Source: Ornithodoros turicata
Taxonomy: Eukaryota > Arthropoda > Arachnida > Ixodida > Argasidae
Length of the DNA stretch: 64,000 bases
Assembly (NCBI RefSeq): GCF_037126465.1
Contig: NC_088203.1
Coordinates: 83,514,668-83,578,667, forward strand
Reading direction: 5' to 3'
Shown: positions 62,011 to 64,000 of the stretch, one piece after another
Layout: each line of letters opens with the position of its first letter
Position numbering within the stretch: the first letter of the stretch is position 1
Position numbers and translations under genes: made by a program
Notes under the pieces: model-generated
Told to the model about the DNA's origin: nothing
Database searches by the model: none
The model's input: only the letters and a program-made list of their open reading frames with translations

Positions 62011-63334
62011 CTCCGGAGTAAACAGGGCTATTGGCAATGTTTTCGGAACCGTTATCCTTTCGATCTAAAACGTGTTAAATGCTACTAAATGCGTTAAATC
62101 TCCGTCCGTGTGTGTGTGTCACTGTACACGTCCAATTTCAACTAAACAGGCTCTTAACCTTCTAGCACTCGTACCGTGAAAGCCACGTAACACGGACAGG
62201 TCTCGAACGAAAACCGTAGGAACAAAGAAAGGAAGAAAGTTACATGTTCTACCTCGTGGCCTGACTTCTTCGGCATGCCCTGTCAGACACGTCACAAGGC
62301 TGAACCACACCATTGTTAACCGTAGGTCTAAACGTGAACAAAGCACGCGGCTGACCATGCACCAGACTCGGTGGATCACTTGGTACCGTGTCAGCCTATA
62401 CCCGAGGCAGGGTGCAAGCTGCTTATAGACACGCCGTTTTCTACGAGGGATGTTAAATACGATGTGCAGTACAGAGGTTTTAGCGAAAGTTAGCGAAGAA
62501 CCTTAAACGTGGGCAAACGTAATCCACAGAACCACCACTGTTGACACTGTGTTGTGTCGTGTCGAGTCCCAGCCATTTCTTCTAACCAAACTGAGCCGAC
62601 GACAACATGAGCTTTTTGGAAGTTCAGATGATATCGTAGCATGTGGTATATGAGTGAAATTTAGAGCCGTACGTAAATGAAAAGTTTCTCTCAAAAATCT
62701 CACCGATATTCCCGTAAGTTTCCATATTGTGGGGCCGACCTGTGTTTGTGGACGTTTATGGAGCTCATATAGAGCATATAGGAATGGCGAGCTCCCTCCG
62801 GACTTTTAATGGTTGTGTTTTCACATTACGTCAAACGAACGAGGCCGCCATGGTGGTGGTCATTCTCATTTTACGAAAACCCTACCCTATACTTAATGCG
62901 GTAATCCGCTAGACATCCGTTGCAGAGCCTGCACGGACCAAATTTCTATACGCTTAGCCTTTTGACAATTCGCCGTATGCGAGCACATTTATGTGTACAA
63001 GTGTGTGTGAGTGTTGTGTGCGTGTGGGCGTGTTTGGGTTTTGTCCGTACCTCAGTGACTGTTCCAAATGGCTGGCACAACGAGCTTGCTTTCCCAGGCA
63101 TTTTGCTTTACAAACACGGCAATCGTAGAGATCTACAACACTATGATTGGCAACTACTTTCCAGTAGGTATGCCAGCTGTCTCGCTTCCAAACTGACGCA
63201 TCCAACGTGCAAACTACATGAGCCTATGCGTATTACATGAGCTCTTCACCACCGCTTGCTATTCGACCAGGATACATGTATCTCATTATGATTCCGTATT
63301 TCTGCACCCTCAACGATGAAAGGAGGAAGTCACT
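62011..63334. other. No recognisable gene
   Basis: A SINE-like scrap at 62500-62580 (AACGTGGGCAAACGTAATCC). A (GT)-rich run at 62995-63030. No coding feature. Confidence 0.4.
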
Positions 63335-63432
63335 GGTTAGTCACTGGAAGGTTTGCCAGCTGCAGGACTCGAGCCCATATCTTCTGGATTACATGTCCAG
63401 AGCTCTACCAATTGAGCTAAGCTAACACGCCT
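63335..63432 (-). mobile_element. tRNA-like SINE head
   Basis: Minus strand: GGCGTGTTAGCTTAGCTCAA, TTGGTAGAGC (A box), an anticodon-arm-like hairpin CTGGACATGTAATCCAG, then GGGCTCGAGTCC (B box). It looks closest to a real tRNA of the four copies, but position 33 of the anticodon loop would be A instead of T, and it continues into SINE sequence (GCAGCTGGCAAACC). Confidence 0.65.
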
Positions 63433-63593
63433 CCACAATGACTTCTATTGGTGAGTCATTTGAAGGGACAAAATTCTACCATTTTCTTTTAGAGCAAACG
63501 TGAGAGAGGAGCAAGGGAAAGGGACGCCGCCTCTTATACCCGCGGAGGAGAAGTGGATTGGCAGAAAATGGTAGAAGGTACTGTCCTGCTGCA

Positions 63594-63665
63594 ACTTGTC
63601 ACTGAAAAGGCTAGCCGGCTAGCTGCAGGCCTCGAACCTACATCATCTGGATTACCGGCCCAGGG
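63594..63665 (-). mobile_element. tRNA-like SINE fragment
   Basis: CTAGCTGCAGGCCTCGAACC, TACATCATCTGGATTACC and GGCCCAGGGCTCAACA: a third diverged copy 160 bp after the previous one. Confidence 0.6.
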
Positions 63666-64000
63666 CTCAACATCAATTGCCATCATGTTCTGCACACTTC
63701 TTACTGTACTTCTGTACACGACCCATACTGCTGGTAGGAGGACTGAGCGGTGCAGTGGAAGCACTTACTCTTTTTCATTTTCGACTTTGCACGTGGCACT
63801 GGGCTTCTTATCGGTAGTGCTTCCCACCAGGACCTTGGCTTCTGGAAAACAAGGAAGCTCCTTTCAACGAAGTCCTCTGACAATCAAAACGTTACGATTT
63901 CTGTTGGTAGGGCTCATGTGGTCTGTCGGGTGGTTTCAGAAACATGCACGTGCGTTGTAGGGGTGCACTCTCAAGGCAGCCTCAAGAGGAAACTTACGGT

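Noticed and set aside
63335..63432. tRNA-Thr-like gene on the minus strand
   Set aside because: The loop base before the anticodon would be A instead of the invariant T, and the SINE body continues after it.

Overview
This window is eukaryotic nuclear DNA. It has short exons with GT-AG introns, long introns filled with transposons, tRNA-derived SINEs, CA/GTG microsatellites and AATAAA signals. It shows no operons, ribosome binding sites or CRISPR arrays. The mix of a penta-EF-hand calpain, an intronless M13 (neprilysin-like) metallopeptidase, RNase-H-bearing LINEs and very dense palindromic MITEs points to an arthropod and most probably a tick (Ixodida). The organism is inferred, not shown.

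The main gene is a calpain on the + strand, split over at least 15 exons from 13768 to 49889. Its 5' end lies upstream and was not found. The reading frame and splice phases join cleanly from exon to exon and run through the protease core, the C2-like domain and the penta-EF-hand domain to a stop at 49887-49889. An AATAAA signal follows at 50171. Two of the three catalytic residues are replaced (Cys to Arg, His to Thr) and the EF-hand loops are degenerate. It therefore looks like a dead protease, not a working one.

The first visible intron (14024-36182, about 22 kb) holds an apparently intact, intronless neprilysin-like gene (29354-31489, same strand), a complete pogo/Tigger-like DNA transposon with an intact transposase and 42-bp perfect terminal repeats (19287-21428), two LINE copies with RNase H domains (16610-18010 minus, 34193-35527 plus), a hAT-like element with an 8-bp target duplication (32236-33353) and many MITEs.

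The most abundant repeat is a palindromic MITE of about 250 bp with TA target sites. More than 20 copies or fragments occur between 504 and 49737, some inside calpain introns. Other repeats are a GGAGTAA-type TIR element (three copies), two 1-kb fold-back elements, several short fold-backs, three SINE families, LINE 3' ends and a TTGGACCAATA array.

The right part (50-64 kb) has little recognisable coding sequence. One minus-strand terminal exon (59539-59815) encodes the end of a DM13-like domain followed by a Thr-rich tail. The rest is unannotated sequence, a LINE relic, SINEs, a small TIR element and two pairs of direct repeats.
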